In this document: in pieces, positions 9,798 to 19,133 of the stretch | Layout: each line of letters opens with the position of its first letter | Position numbering within the stretch: the first letter of the stretch is position 1 | Assembly: GCA_001567085.1 (NCBI GenBank) | Contig: LMZS01000085.1 | Location: 1-32,886, forward strand | Direction: 5' to 3' | DNA length: 32,886 bases | From: Chloroflexi bacterium OLB15 | Lineage (GTDB): Bacteria > Chloroflexota > Anaerolineae > Aggregatilineales > Phototrophicaceae | Notes under the pieces: model-generated | Seen by the model: the letters and a program-made list of their open reading frames with translations, nothing else | Database searches by the model: none | What the model was told of the DNA's origin: nothing | Translations under genes and position numbers: made by a program

Positions 9798-10577
9798 ATG
9801 TCACTTTTTGTTGAAGAACGCCGCCGGATAATTCTTGATCAGCTTCGCCTGTATGGGCGCGTTTCGGTCAAAGAGCTAAGTGATGCGATGGAAGTGAGCG
9901 CGGTTACCATCCGACAAGATTTACGGGTGTTAGAAGAAGAACTGCTGCTAGAAAGAACCTATGGCGGCGCGGTAAGGCGCGAGGCGAATACAGGCATACC
10001 AGAGCTTTCGTTTCATACGCGGTTGAGCAAGAAACGCCCACAAAAAGACGCGATGGCGGCGGCAGCGGCGGCGTTGGTGAAGGATGGCTACAGCGTTGCG
10101 CTGGATGGCAGTACGACGGTTTATGCGCTGGCGCCGCTGTTGAAGCGCTACTCAAAACTGACGGTTATCACCAACAGCATCATTATTGCTCAGCAATACC
10201 TTGATACGCCTTCGATTACCGTACTACTGCCGGGAGGCAGGATGCGGCGCGATTCGATTTCGATTGTGGGGCGGCCTGAGGGGCTGCCGGACATCAATTT
10301 GAATATCGGTTTTTTTGGCGCGCGTGGGGTTTCGCTGGTTGGCGAAGTGACCGATATTGATCAGGATGAAGTGGCAATTAAACAGGCGATGCTGGAGCGA
10401 TGCGTGGCGCCGGTTATTCTGACTGACGGCAGCAAATGGGGGCAGGTTGCGCCGTATACTTTCGCGCGTTTCGCGCAGATTTCGCGGCTGATCACGACGG
10501 ACGACGCGCCGCCGGAAGTCGTGGATGAGGTGCGTAAAGCAGGCCCGGAAGTGCAGATCGTGCGTTTCAAACGTTAG
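9798..10577 (+). CDS. rhaR: DeoR-family transcriptional regulator of the rhamnose cluster
   Basis: The protein is 259 residues from the ATG at 9798; an ATG at 9768 would add ten residues but overlaps the rhaI promoter. The N-terminal helix-turn-helix is typical of DeoR (VEERRRIILDQLRLYGRVSVKELSD, then VSAVTIRQDLRVLEE and the TYGGAV wing). The C-terminal sugar-phosphate sensor domain has VKDGYSVALDGSTTVYALAPLL, TVITNS, the LLPGG motif and GFFGARGVS. DeoR proteins usually repress catabolic genes and release DNA on binding a phosphorylated intermediate, here plausibly rhamnulose-1-phosphate. The gene sits between the divergent rhaI and rhaEW transcripts, both with similar candidate operators. 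The symbol follows its context and is less certain than the family. Confidence 0.85.
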   Translation: MSLFVEERRRIILDQLRLYGRVSVKELSDAMEVSAVTIRQDLRVLEEELLLERTYGGAVRREANTGIPELSFHTRLSKKRPQKDAMAAAAAALVKDGYSVALDGSTTVYALAPLLKRYSKLTVITNSIIIAQQYLDTPSITVLLPGGRMRRDSISIVGRPEGLPDINLNIGFFGARGVSLVGEVTDIDQDEVAIKQAMLERCVAPVILTDGSKWGQVAPYTFARFAQISRLITTDDAPPEVVDEVRKAGPEVQIVRFKR

Positions 10578-10623
10578 TTAGACTGGCAGTATTATTTTCA
10601 GTGACTTTACATAAGCATAAAGG

Positions 10624-10651
10624 TTGACATCTGAAATAGACGCGATAAACT
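10624..10651 (+). promoter_or_regulatory. Sigma70-type promoter for the rhaEW operon
   Basis: A perfect TTGACA at 10624-10629 is followed at 16 bp by TAAACT (10646-10651, 4 of 6). It lies about 80 bases before the rhaEW start, in the only long gap ahead of this operon. Confidence 0.65.
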
Positions 10652-10660
10652 GTTACATAA

Positions 10661-10684
10661 CGAAAGGAAACGAAACCCCTTTCG
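10661..10684 (+). promoter_or_regulatory. Candidate rhamnose operator upstream of rhaEW
   Basis: An inverted repeat CGAAAGG (10661-10667) and CCTTTCG (10678-10684) flanks a second CGAAA. It starts nine bases past the -10. The left part matches the element at the rhaI promoter (CGAAA-S-GA-W-A then GAAA). This suits an operator for the neighbouring DeoR-type protein, by inference. Confidence 0.42.
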
Positions 10685-10731
10685 CCGTTCATCTTGTACG
10701 GTAATTTTAAGGAATTTAGGTTCAACCCAAC

Positions 10732-12798
10732 ATGCCCCAAAATTTATGGAATGATGCTGATGCGGCGAAACTGCCGGATCTTGATGGCCTTGTCTATCGC
10801 AGCAACCTGCTGGGGAGCGATAGAGCCGTTGTAAATATCTACGGCGGGAATACCAGCGCCAAGCTGACGATGACCGATCATACCGGCAAAGCGACGCGGG
10901 TATTGGCGGTGAAAGCCTCTGGCTCGGACATTGCCAGCATTAAGGAAAAAGGGTTCGCGCTGCTCAAACTGGATGAAATTATGCCGTTGTTTGAGCGTGA
11001 AGCGATGACTGATGAAGAGATGGTCGCCTATCTTGAGCGCACCGTTTTTGAGCCAGGCAGACCGCGCCAAAGCATTGAGACGTTGCTACATGCCTTCGTG
11101 CCGGGTACGCACGTGGATCATACTCATCCTGACGCGATCATCAGCCTTGCCTGCGCGCCGGATGCTGAAGCTGCCGCGCGAAATGTTTACGGGGATCGGA
11201 TGGCGTATGTGCCGTATATCCGCCCCGGCTTCACGCTGAGCAAATGGATTGGTCAGAAGGTGATTGAGAACCCGGCGATTGACTGCGTGGTGATGGGCAA
11301 ACATGGGTTGGTGACATGGGGGCCGGATAGCAAAACGACGTATGACAAGAGCATCGCGATCATTCAGGAAGCCGAAGATTTCATCGCTGAGCGCGCGCGC
11401 GGCAAGCGGGTATTTGGCAATTTGACGGTGCAAGCATTGAGCGCTGAACAGCGCAAAGAAATATTTGCCGATGTGCTGCCCGTGATACGGGGCGAGGTTT
11501 CCAAATTACGGCATGCTATTCTGCAAATTGATGACAGCGATACGGTGCTGGATTATGTGAACAGCGCCAGAACTGGCGAGGTTAGTCAGTTGGGCGCGGC
11601 CTGCCCGGATCATCTGGTGCATGTGAAGCGGCAGCCGCTGTTTGTGAATTGGTCGCCAGATCAGGGCGTGGATAGCTTGAAAGCTGCGCTCAAGGAAGGT
11701 ATCGCCGATTACGACCAGCGTTATGAGGATTATTTCAACGAATCTAAAGAGCCAGGCGACGAAATGCGCGATCCTGCGCCGCGCGTCATCCTGATTCCCG
11801 GACTGGGGATGGTGAACACCGGCAAGGATGTGACCAATGCCGATGTGAGCCGCCAGCTTTATCATCGCGCCATTTCGGTGATCGGCGGGAGCGAGGCCAT
11901 TGGTGGATTCGTCAGCCTTTCGCCGAAAGAGGCATATGACATTGAATACTGGCCGCTGGAATTGTACAAGCTGAAGCTGGCCCCGCCGGATCGTGACTTT
12001 GCCGGAAAGATCGCGCTGGTGACGGGCGGCGCAAGCGGAATTGGCCGCGCGGCGGCTTTCCGTATGGCGCAAGATGGCGCTCATGTGGTGATCGTAGACA
12101 TCAACGCCGAAAGCGGCGAGAGCACGACTGCTGATCTGAACACGAAGTTTGGTAAGGGCAGGGCGATCTTCGTAAAGTGCGATGTAACGCAGGAAGATCA
12201 GGTTGTGGACGCGCTGCGGCAGGCGGTGCTGGCCTATGGTGGGCTGGATGTACTGGTGAACAATGCGGGCATCGCTGGCGGCGCGCCGATCGTGGATACG
12301 ACAACTGCCGATTTTGATAAGCAGATGAACATTTTGGTTAAGGGCTACTTCTTGTTTGCGCGCGAAGCCTTTAAGGTGCTGAAGGCGCAGGGCATTGGTG
12401 GCTCGATGGTGTTTGTGGGCAGTAAGAACAGCCTTGCAGCGGGTAAGGGCGCGGCAGTATACAGCGCAGCGAAAGCGGCTGAAATTCATATGGCCCGCTG
12501 CCTGGCAGAAGAAGGCGGCGAGTTCGGCATTCGCGTGAATTCGGTGCTGCCAGACGCGGTCATTCGCGGGAGCAGTATTTGGGGCGCAGTGGGCTGGAAA
12601 GAAGCGCGCGCCGCGCAGTATGGCATCGAAGTGGAAGACTTGAATGAATTCTACCGAAAACGGAATACGCTTAAGGTGGAAATTTTGCCCGAAGACCTTG
12701 CTGAGGCGATTGCATTTTTCGCGGGGCCACGCAGCGCTAAAACGACAGGCGGCGTGATCACGGTTGATGGCGGTGTACCCGCAGCATACGTGCGTTAA
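10732..12798 (+). CDS. rhaEW: Bifunctional rhamnulose-1-phosphate aldolase / lactaldehyde dehydrogenase
   Basis: The 688-residue fusion has a class II aldolase domain at about 1-400 and a short-chain dehydrogenase domain at about 423-688. The aldolase half has the phosphate loop YGGNTS (38-42), Glu116, the zinc ligands His130 and His132 (DHTHPD) and His191 (GKHGLV). The dehydrogenase half has TGGASGIGRA (431-440), NNAG (510-513), Ser564, Tyr577 and Lys581. Fusions of this type are known in Chloroflexus and some Bacillus, where they cleave L-rhamnulose-1-phosphate to DHAP and L-lactaldehyde and then oxidise the aldehyde to L-lactate. It is the first gene of the rightward rhamnose operon, and the kinase follows after 14 bases. 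The ribosome binding site is weak and distant (AAGGA, 10709-10713), but the N-terminus aligns with the family start. Confidence 0.93.
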   Translation: MPQNLWNDADAAKLPDLDGLVYRSNLLGSDRAVVNIYGGNTSAKLTMTDHTGKATRVLAVKASGSDIASIKEKGFALLKLDEIMPLFEREAMTDEEMVAYLERTVFEPGRPRQSIETLLHAFVPGTHVDHTHPDAIISLACAPDAEAAARNVYGDRMAYVPYIRPGFTLSKWIGQKVIENPAIDCVVMGKHGLVTWGPDSKTTYDKSIAIIQEAEDFIAERARGKRVFGNLTVQALSAEQRKEIFADVLPVIRGEVSKLRHAILQIDDSDTVLDYVNSARTGEVSQLGAACPDHLVHVKRQPLFVNWSPDQGVDSLKAALKEGIADYDQRYEDYFNESKEPGDEMRDPAPRVILIPGLGMVNTGKDVTNADVSRQLYHRAISVIGGSEAIGGFVSLSPKEAYDIEYWPLELYKLKLAPPDRDFAGKIALVTGGASGIGRAAAFRMAQDGAHVVIVDINAESGESTTADLNTKFGKGRAIFVKCDVTQEDQVVDALRQAVLAYGGLDVLVNNAGIAGGAPIVDTTTADFDKQMNILVKGYFLFAREAFKVLKAQGIGGSMVFVGSKNSLAAGKGAAVYSAAKAAEIHMARCLAEEGGEFGIRVNSVLPDAVIRGSSIWGAVGWKEARAAQYGIEVEDLNEFYRKRNTLKVEILPEDLAEAIAFFAGPRSAKTTGGVITVDGGVPAAYVR

Positions 12799-12812
12799 GG
12801 GCGAGGCGAGCG

Positions 12813-14240
12813 ATGGATCGGGTTGTCGCAATCGATCTGGGTGCGGAGTCTGGCAGGGTGCTAACGGTCACCCTGACTGATGACGGATTCCAGCAAGAAG
12901 AAATTCACCGTTTCCCGAATAACCCCGTGCAAGCGAACGGCGTTTTGTACTGGGATGTGCTGCGCCTGTGGCATGAAATACAAATTGGACTGGATGCGGC
13001 AGGAAGCGGCGCGATCAGCATCGGACTGGATGCGTGGGGCGTAGATTTCGCACTACTGGATAAAGCAGGGCAGTTGGTGGCAAACCCGGTTCATTACCGC
13101 GACGCGCGTACCAATGACGTCATGAATTGGGTCTTTGAGCGCATTCCCCGCCAGACTATTTTTGAGCGCACCGGCTTGCAGTTTATGCAGTTGAACACGC
13201 TTTATCAGCTTGCCAGCATGTTACGGGCAAAGAGTTCAGTTCTGAATGCGGCATCAACCTACCTTTCGATTGCCGATCTATTTCTGTATTGGCTGGGTGG
13301 AAAGCCGGTTTGTGAGTTTACCCATGCGACCACAACCCAATTCTACAATCCGCGTGAGGGTAATTGGGATTGGGAGACGCTGGGAGCGATAGGCGCACCA
13401 CTGGAAATTTTCCCTGAGATTATTCAGCCCGGAAGCCAGATCGGGCATTATCATGATATTCCGATCATCGCGCCGGGCACGCATGATACTGCCAGCGCGG
13501 TGGTGGGGATTCCTACGATGGCTGAAGATTTTGCTTATATCAGCAGCGGCACATGGAGTTTGGTCGGGCTAGAATTAAACGCGCCGATTATCAATGAGGC
13601 GGCGTATCAGGCGAACGTTACCAATGAAGGCGGGTATGCAGGGACTTATCGCTTCTTGAAGAACGTTTCAGGCATGTGGCTGGTGCAGCAATCACGGGCG
13701 ACATGGAAGGCGATTGGACGGGAATACAACTACGATCAGCTTGCCCGGATTGCTGAAAATGAAAGCCCTTTTATGAGCTTTATCGATCCTGATGACCCGA
13801 CATTCCTTGCCCCAGGGGATATGCCTGCGCGCATTCGCGAATACTGCCTGCACAGCGGCCAGCCCGTTCCTGAAAGTGATGGACAGGTGATCCGTACCAT
13901 TTATGAGAGCCTGGCGCTGAAATATAGACACGTTCTGGAACGGATGTCTGCGGCAAGTGGCAAGGCTTTTTCGCGGGTTCACATTATTGGCGGAGGCTCG
14001 CAAAATGCGCTGTTATGCCAGATGACGGCTGACGCGATGGGATGCCCGGTTTACGCGGGGCCAAGCGAGGCGACAGCGATTGGCAATGCAATGGTGCAAT
14101 TCATCTCGATGGGCAAAATTGGATCGCTGGCGGAGGCGCGCGCGATCTTGAACCGCTCTACAGCGATGAAGATTTATGAACCTAAAAACAAGGCGGACTG
14201 GGAAGAAGCCTACGCAAGATTTTCAAAACTGGCAAAATAG
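12813..14240 (+). CDS. rhaB: L-rhamnulokinase
   Basis: The 475-residue FGGY-family kinase phosphorylates L-rhamnulose at O1 with ATP. The N-terminal phosphate-1 motif AIDLGAESGRVL (6-17) is the rhamnulokinase form. GLDAWGVDFALLD (71-83), APGTHDTASAV with the likely catalytic Asp225 (220-230), YISSGTWSLVG (242-252) and the adenosine motif IIGGGSQN (about 393-400) are all present. Length is normal for the family. GAGG lies ahead of the start. The gene stands between rhaEW and the transporter, in the expected pathway order. Confidence 0.94.
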   Translation: MDRVVAIDLGAESGRVLTVTLTDDGFQQEEIHRFPNNPVQANGVLYWDVLRLWHEIQIGLDAAGSGAISIGLDAWGVDFALLDKAGQLVANPVHYRDARTNDVMNWVFERIPRQTIFERTGLQFMQLNTLYQLASMLRAKSSVLNAASTYLSIADLFLYWLGGKPVCEFTHATTTQFYNPREGNWDWETLGAIGAPLEIFPEIIQPGSQIGHYHDIPIIAPGTHDTASAVVGIPTMAEDFAYISSGTWSLVGLELNAPIINEAAYQANVTNEGGYAGTYRFLKNVSGMWLVQQSRATWKAIGREYNYDQLARIAENESPFMSFIDPDDPTFLAPGDMPARIREYCLHSGQPVPESDGQVIRTIYESLALKYRHVLERMSAASGKAFSRVHIIGGGSQNALLCQMTADAMGCPVYAGPSEATAIGNAMVQFISMGKIGSLAEARAILNRSTAMKIYEPKNKADWEEAYARFSKLAK

Positions 14241-14259
14241 TTTCTCTTAAGAGTGCTTT

Positions 14260-15771
14260 ATGGATTCTATTTTACGGCTTGAAGGCATCTCAAAATCATT
14301 TCCGGGCGTGAAGGCGCTCGAAGATGTTCATTTTGATTTGCAACCCGGCGAAGTTCACGCGTTATTAGGCGAAAACGGCGCGGGGAAGTCTACGCTGATC
14401 AAGATTGTCTCTGGCGTGTACCGGCCTGACAGCGGGACGATACGGGTTGCCGATAAAGAGGTGATCTTCAACAACCCGCGCGAATCGCAACAGCGCGGCA
14501 TCGCCACGATCTATCAAGAACTGAGCTTATATCCTGAATTGACGGTTGCTGAAAATATCTTCATCGGCCACGCGCCACGCAACCGCTTCAGGATGATTGA
14601 TTGGGGCGCGATGGAACGCCGTTCGCGCGAGATTTTGGCGTCACTTGAAATTCACGATCTGGATGTGACGCGAAAGATTGGCGGCCTGACGGTGGGCAAC
14701 CGCCAGCGCGTGGAAATTGCCAAAGCACTTTCGCAAGATGCAAAAATCCTGATCATGGATGAACCTACCGCATCTTTGTCTGAAGCTGACGTGCAGCGGC
14801 TGTTCGAGATTGTGGGACTGTTACGCGAACGCGGCGTTGGCATTATCTATATCAGCCACCGCATGGAAGAGGTGTTCAAGCTGGCGGACAGAGTGACGGT
14901 GCTGCGTGACGGGCATTATGTGGATACGCGTAAGGTAGCCGATGTGACTGAGCCGCAGCTCATCCAGATGATGGTTGGGCGCACGATAGACCAACTGTTT
15001 CCCAAACTACCGGCGGAAATAGGCGAGCCAATTTTAGAGGTGCGGCATTTGCACCGCGCCCCAATGACCCGTGATGTGAGCTTTACGCTGCGGCGGGGCG
15101 AGATCGTGGGCATGGCAGGGCTGGTTGGCTCTGGGCGCAGCGAAGTGGCGCAGGTGATCTTTGGCATAACACCTGCTGAATCGGGCGAAATTTTGATTGA
15201 CGGCCAGCCAGTGAAGGCGCGTCATCCTGAAGATTCGATGCGGCTGGGCGTGGCTTATGTGCCTGAAGATCGCGGGACACAGGGGCTAATTCGCCCGATG
15301 CCGATTCGCGAGAACGTGTCACTAGCCTCACTTAGGATGCTATCGCGCGCGTCGTTTATTGACTTTGGCAGAGAGCGGCGGCTGGCTGTTGAAATGGTGA
15401 ATAAGCTGGGCATTCGGGCTTACAGCATTGACCAGATTGTGAATAAGCTATCTGGCGGCAACCAGCAAAAAGTAGTGATTAGCAAATGGCTTTCCCGCGA
15501 GCCACGAATATTGATTGTAGATGAACCCACGCGCGGGATTGATGTGGGCGCGAAGGCTGAAATTCACCGCCTGATCAGCGAACTTGCGCAGCGCGGGCTG
15601 GCTATCCTGATGATCTCCAGCGAACTGCCTGAGATTTTAGGGATGAGCGACCGGATTCTGGTGATGCGTGAAGGCCGGATTGTGGCTGAATTTTCGCGCG
15701 AGGAAGCCACGCAGGAAGTTATCGCCCATGCCATGATGAGCCAGACCCAGCCTGCAGGAGTTGTGCAATGA
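14260..15771 (+). CDS. rhaT: Rhamnose ABC transporter, double ATPase subunit
   Basis: The 503-residue protein contains two ABC domains, as is usual for CUT2-class sugar importers. The first has Walker A GENGAGKST (37-45), signature LTVGNRQRVEIAKAL and Walker B ILIMDEPTASLSE. The second has a degenerate Walker A (GLVGSGRSE), signature LSGGNQQKV and Walker B ILIVDEPTRGIDVG. The weak second Walker A is a family trait, so one active site is likely. Its stop overlaps the permease start by ATGA, indicating translational coupling. Rhamnose specificity is inferred from the operon. The symbol follows the Rhizobium rhaSTPQ naming. Confidence 0.9.
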   Translation: MDSILRLEGISKSFPGVKALEDVHFDLQPGEVHALLGENGAGKSTLIKIVSGVYRPDSGTIRVADKEVIFNNPRESQQRGIATIYQELSLYPELTVAENIFIGHAPRNRFRMIDWGAMERRSREILASLEIHDLDVTRKIGGLTVGNRQRVEIAKALSQDAKILIMDEPTASLSEADVQRLFEIVGLLRERGVGIIYISHRMEEVFKLADRVTVLRDGHYVDTRKVADVTEPQLIQMMVGRTIDQLFPKLPAEIGEPILEVRHLHRAPMTRDVSFTLRRGEIVGMAGLVGSGRSEVAQVIFGITPAESGEILIDGQPVKARHPEDSMRLGVAYVPEDRGTQGLIRPMPIRENVSLASLRMLSRASFIDFGRERRLAVEMVNKLGIRAYSIDQIVNKLSGGNQQKVVISKWLSREPRILIVDEPTRGIDVGAKAEIHRLISELAQRGLAILMISSELPEILGMSDRILVMREGRIVAEFSREEATQEVIAHAMMSQTQPAGVVQ

Positions 15772-16798
15772 GCGCTGCCACCCCCGTGAAAGCTCCGGTT
15801 GAGTTAACCAATCATCGCAGCGTGATGAGCACTTTGCGCAAGCTGGCGGCATCTCAAGAATTTGTGCTGCTTGTCAGCCTGATCGCGTTGATCGTTACGG
15901 TAGGGACAATCAACGCGAACTATGTGCGCCCGAATAATCTGATCAGCATTTTGCAGGGGAATGCCTTCGCTGCGGTAGCGGCGATTGGTATGTCTATGGT
16001 GATTATCTCCGGCAATATTGATATCTCGGTTGGCTCGGTGGTTGGCGTGCTCGCGGTGATTAGCGGCAACGTGGCGATCAGCGGCGAACCGACGTTTGGC
16101 AGCTTGATCATTCCGATTGCCTGGCAACGCCGATTATACTGGGCGCGCTGATTGGGGCGGCAATCGGCTTTCTGGTGGCTTACCTGCGTATCCCTTCGAT
16201 TGTGGTCACGCTTGGTTTAGCCAGCATTTTGAAAGGCGGATTGATTTTAGTGACCAGCGGGCGCGAGATTTCTGGCCTGCCAGAAGGCTATGAACTTTCG
16301 CAACTTCGTTGGTTGGAAATTCCTTCGCCGATTTATTTCATGATCATTTTGACGATCATCGTGGCGATCTGGATGCGCTATAGCAGCTTTGGACGCTCAA
16401 TTTATGCGGTGGGCGGAAATGCTGAAGCGGCGCGGCTTTCTGGAATCAATGATCGTCGCGTCGTGCTAAATGTGTTCATCCTGAATGGTATTTTTGTAGG
16501 GATAGCGGCGCTGCTTTTTGCGACCCAGTTAGACATTATCCGCGCGACTGTGCCTGCAAATTTTGAGCTGCTGGTGATCACCGCGTCAGTGGTGGGCGGG
16601 GTGAGCATTCTGGGCGGGGTAGGAACGGTAGTAGGCTCTACACTGGCGGCGATCCTGCTGAATGCGATTAGCTCATCGCTGGTTTTTGTGCAAATTTCAC
16701 CGTATTGGATGCGGGCATTTCAGGGCATCTTGATTTTGCTAACGGTACTTGCCGACCTATGGCGTCGTCGTCGCCAGCAAATCGGATTGCGCGGCTAA
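15768..16798 (+). CDS. rhaP: Rhamnose ABC transporter permease (one frameshift)
   Basis: Two frames, 15768-16151 and the frame through 16175-16798, form one 343-residue CUT2 permease if one C is restored at the CC at 16120-16121. The joined sequence then reads IPIALATPIILGALIGAAIG across the gap, as expected for this family. The protein has many hydrophobic helices, and near the front the conserved segment IGMSMVIISGNIDISVGS, which CUT2 permeases share. The rest includes FGRSIYAVGGNAEAARLSGI, the cytoplasmic loop that contacts the ATPase. The start overlaps the ATPase stop. The break lies in a G/C run and resembles the other breaks in this window, so a sequence error is more likely than a dead gene. 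Confidence 0.88.
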
Positions 16799-16817
16799 CA
16801 TGGGCGGAGATCAGCAG

Positions 16818-17867
16818 ATGAGCACACAAACTGTTGGACAAGAAAAAGTTGCCGCCCCGACCGCCCAGAATCGGTTGAAGTCAATTCTGCTCAGTCAGGA
16901 AGCGATCCTGTTATTGATACTGGTTGTGGTGATCGCGGTACTGGCCTCGCGCTCGAACCGCTTCCTGACGACGGAAAACCTGCTGACGCAGGGGCGGCTG
17001 TTGGCTGAGGTTGCCCTGGTCGCACTACCGATGACCTACATTATCATCACTGGCGGCATTGACCTGAGCGTTGGCGCGATCTTTGGCCTGTGCGCGATTA
17101 TGCTAGGGTGGACGTGGGACAACATTTGCCTTGAGCCGCTGGCGCTGAAGACGCGGGGCATGGAATGTTTGACGCCATTTCCGCTGGAAGCGTCAATTGT
17201 GGTAGCGCTGCTGATTGGCGCGCTGGCTGGCATGATCAACGGCTTGTTCATTGTGCGGGTGAAAGTGCCGCCGCTGATTATGACGCTGGCAACCCTGGCG
17301 TTGTATCGTGGTTTAGCTGAGGGCATCAGCCAATCGCGCTCGGTGCGCGGTTACCCTGACTGGTTTTACCAGTTAGGGCAAGGAAGTGCAGCCGGACTGC
17401 CTACACAAATCTGGATCATGATCATCGCGGCGGTAATCAGCGCGATTGTGCTATCACGCACCACTTTTGGGCGCTCATTATACGCCATCGGCAATAACGA
17501 ACTTGGGGCGCGTTTCTCAGGCATCCCCGTCGGCAGACAGAAAATTATTATCTATACCTTTAGCGGGGTGATGGCTGGGCTGGCGGCATGGATTTTTGTG
17601 TCGCGCGTGAGCACTACCCGCTCTGACATGGGAACTGGCCTTGAATTGGACGTGATTGCCGCAGTGGTGCTAGGGGGTACCAGCATCTTTGGCGGCACAG
17701 GCAGCATTTTAGGCACGATGATCGGCGTGATCACGATAGCTTTGCTGAGAAATGGCCTTTCATTGGCAGGGGTGACGGGGGATGCCACGATCATCGTGGT
17801 TGGTTTCGTGCTCATTCTTGCGGTGCTTGTAAACGGGTTCATTCAGCGCCGCGCTGGCGCAAAATAA
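16818..17867 (+). CDS. rhaQ: Rhamnose ABC transporter permease
   Basis: The second CUT2 permease has 349 residues from the ATG at 16818, which has GGAGA at 16806-16810. Earlier in-frame starts at 16800 and 16749 have no such site, and 16749 lies inside rhaP. Conserved features are LPMTYIIITGGIDLSVGAIFGL, the ATPase-contact loop FGRSLYAIGNNELGARFSGI, and VLGGTSIFGGTGSILGTMIGV. Compared with rhaP it has an extra segment of about 30 residues after the first GGIDLSVG block (LEPLALKTRGMECLTPF) that may be an outside loop. It pairs with rhaP to form the channel. Confidence 0.9.
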   Translation: MSTQTVGQEKVAAPTAQNRLKSILLSQEAILLLILVVVIAVLASRSNRFLTTENLLTQGRLLAEVALVALPMTYIIITGGIDLSVGAIFGLCAIMLGWTWDNICLEPLALKTRGMECLTPFPLEASIVVALLIGALAGMINGLFIVRVKVPPLIMTLATLALYRGLAEGISQSRSVRGYPDWFYQLGQGSAAGLPTQIWIMIIAAVISAIVLSRTTFGRSLYAIGNNELGARFSGIPVGRQKIIIYTFSGVMAGLAAWIFVSRVSTTRSDMGTGLELDVIAAVVLGGTSIFGGTGSILGTMIGVITIALLRNGLSLAGVTGDATIIVVGFVLILAVLVNGFIQRRAGAK

Positions 17868-17870
17868 CTT

Positions 17871-17888
17871 CACCGAAAGGAGGTGATA
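17871..17888 (+). promoter_or_regulatory. Orphan extended Shine-Dalgarno between rhaQ and rhaS
   Basis: GAAAGGAGGTGAT (17875-17887) is a 13-base perfect complement of the usual bacterial 16S rRNA 3' end, yet the nearest confident start (rhaS) is about 67 bases downstream with its own site. It can fold as TCACC-GAAAGGA-GGTGA. A seven-codon ORF (17923-17946) lies between. A standby or leader function is possible but unproven. Confidence 0.4.
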
Positions 17889-17953
17889 CGGGGTAGCGAC
17901 GGTTTTCGTAAATTGAAGCGCGATGTGTTTTGTAAGAGTGATGTGAGGAGAGC

Positions 17954-19108
17954 ATGATGAAGAAGTCAATAGTTTACCTTTTACTATTGTGCCTGCTCAT
18001 TGGCGCAGTAGGCCTGATGCCAGTAAGCGCACAGGATCGCTGGGACGGCGCCGATGATCTTCCAACCAATCCGCTGGATTGCCCCGGGGCGGAAGCGGCT
18101 GCTGAAGGCGAAGCGACAGAAGAAGCGATGATGGAAGAAATGCCTGCTTATAATGGCGGGCAGGCCGTGAACCCGCCCGATCTTGCCGGGCAGCCGATTG
18201 TGCTGGTTGATGTGCCGAAACTGATCGGTATTGGCTACTTTGCCGCTACCACACAAGGCCAGCAGGAAGCTGCGGCTGAACTGGGTAATGTGACCGTGAC
18301 CACCGATGCCCCGACTGAAGCCAATATTGATGATCAGATTGCCTTCATTGAAAATTACATTGCACAGGGCGTGAACGGCATCTTGTTTGCGGCCAATGAC
18401 CCGGTTGCGATTGCCCCGACGCTGCGCAGCGCGCTAGAGCAGGGGATTCACGTTGTCGGCTACGACGCCAACAGCGAGCCGGATGCACGCGAATGGTTTG
18501 TGAACCAGGCCGAATTCAATGGCATTGGCAAGGCACTGATTGACCAGATGGCCGAACAGGAAGGCGAAGATGCCAGCTTTGCTATCGTAACCAGCACCTT
18601 CACGACACCGAATCAGGCACGCTGGATTGCCGAAATGCAGGCGTATCAGGAAAAATGCTATCCGGATATGACATGGCTTTCGACCCTTGAAGCACAGGAA
18701 GACAACACCCTATCCTTCAACCAGGCGACGACCCTGATCAACCAATATGGCGACGAGCTGGACGGTATTTTTGGGATGACCAGCGTGGCGACGCCAGCTT
18801 CGGCTGAAGCGGTTACCCAGGCCGGGCAGTGCGGCGCTGTTTCTGTGGTTGGACTGGCGACACCGAACGCGATGAAGCCATATGTTGAAAGCGGATGCGT
18901 GACTTCGGTAGTGCTGTGGAACCCGGTTGACCTCGGTTATGCATCTGTGTACGTGATGCGTGCGGTGGTTGATGGCACGCTGACGCCGGAATCTACGTCG
19001 GTGGAAGCAGGCCGTTTGGGTACGCTGCCGGTTGTGAACGGCAGTGAAATTCTGCTGGGCCCGCCATTCATTTACAATGCTGACAACATTAACGACTTCG
19101 ATTTCTAA
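17954..19108 (+). CDS. rhaS: Rhamnose ABC transporter substrate-binding protein
   Basis: The 384-residue periplasmic-binding-type protein has a signal peptide (MMKKS, hydrophobic core, then VSA/QD cleavage near residue 26). There is no lipobox Cys. Residues 27-75 form a Glu/Ala-rich linker, and the CUT2-type sugar-binding fold follows (GIGYFAATTQGQQEAAAELG, DDQIAFIENYIAQGVNGILFAANDP, VVGYDANSEPD). GAGGAG at 17945-17950 is 3 bases from ATG 17954 and 6 from ATG 17957, so the second Met may be the real start. In rhizobia RhaS binds rhamnose; here this is inferred from the operon. The upstream leader holds an unused-looking strong ribosome binding site. Confidence 0.9.
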   Translation: MMKKSIVYLLLLCLLIGAVGLMPVSAQDRWDGADDLPTNPLDCPGAEAAAEGEATEEAMMEEMPAYNGGQAVNPPDLAGQPIVLVDVPKLIGIGYFAATTQGQQEAAAELGNVTVTTDAPTEANIDDQIAFIENYIAQGVNGILFAANDPVAIAPTLRSALEQGIHVVGYDANSEPDAREWFVNQAEFNGIGKALIDQMAEQEGEDASFAIVTSTFTTPNQARWIAEMQAYQEKCYPDMTWLSTLEAQEDNTLSFNQATTLINQYGDELDGIFGMTSVATPASAEAVTQAGQCGAVSVVGLATPNAMKPYVESGCVTSVVLWNPVDLGYASVYVMRAVVDGTLTPESTSVEAGRLGTLPVVNGSEILLGPPFIYNADNINDFDF

Positions 19109-19133
19109 CTGCTGGTCAGCATGATTTAGCGTT

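Noticed and set aside
11506..12831. Long minus-strand open frame (441 codons) opposite rhaEW
   Set aside because: It is fully antisense to a well-supported enzyme, has no recognisable domain or ribosome binding site, and fits a codon-bias shadow.
16110..16130. Programmed -1 frameshift in the rhamnose permease
   Set aside because: No X-XXY-YYZ slippery heptamer or stimulatory hairpin is seen, the shift would be needed for every full-length product, and four other breaks of the same kind occur in unrelated genes.
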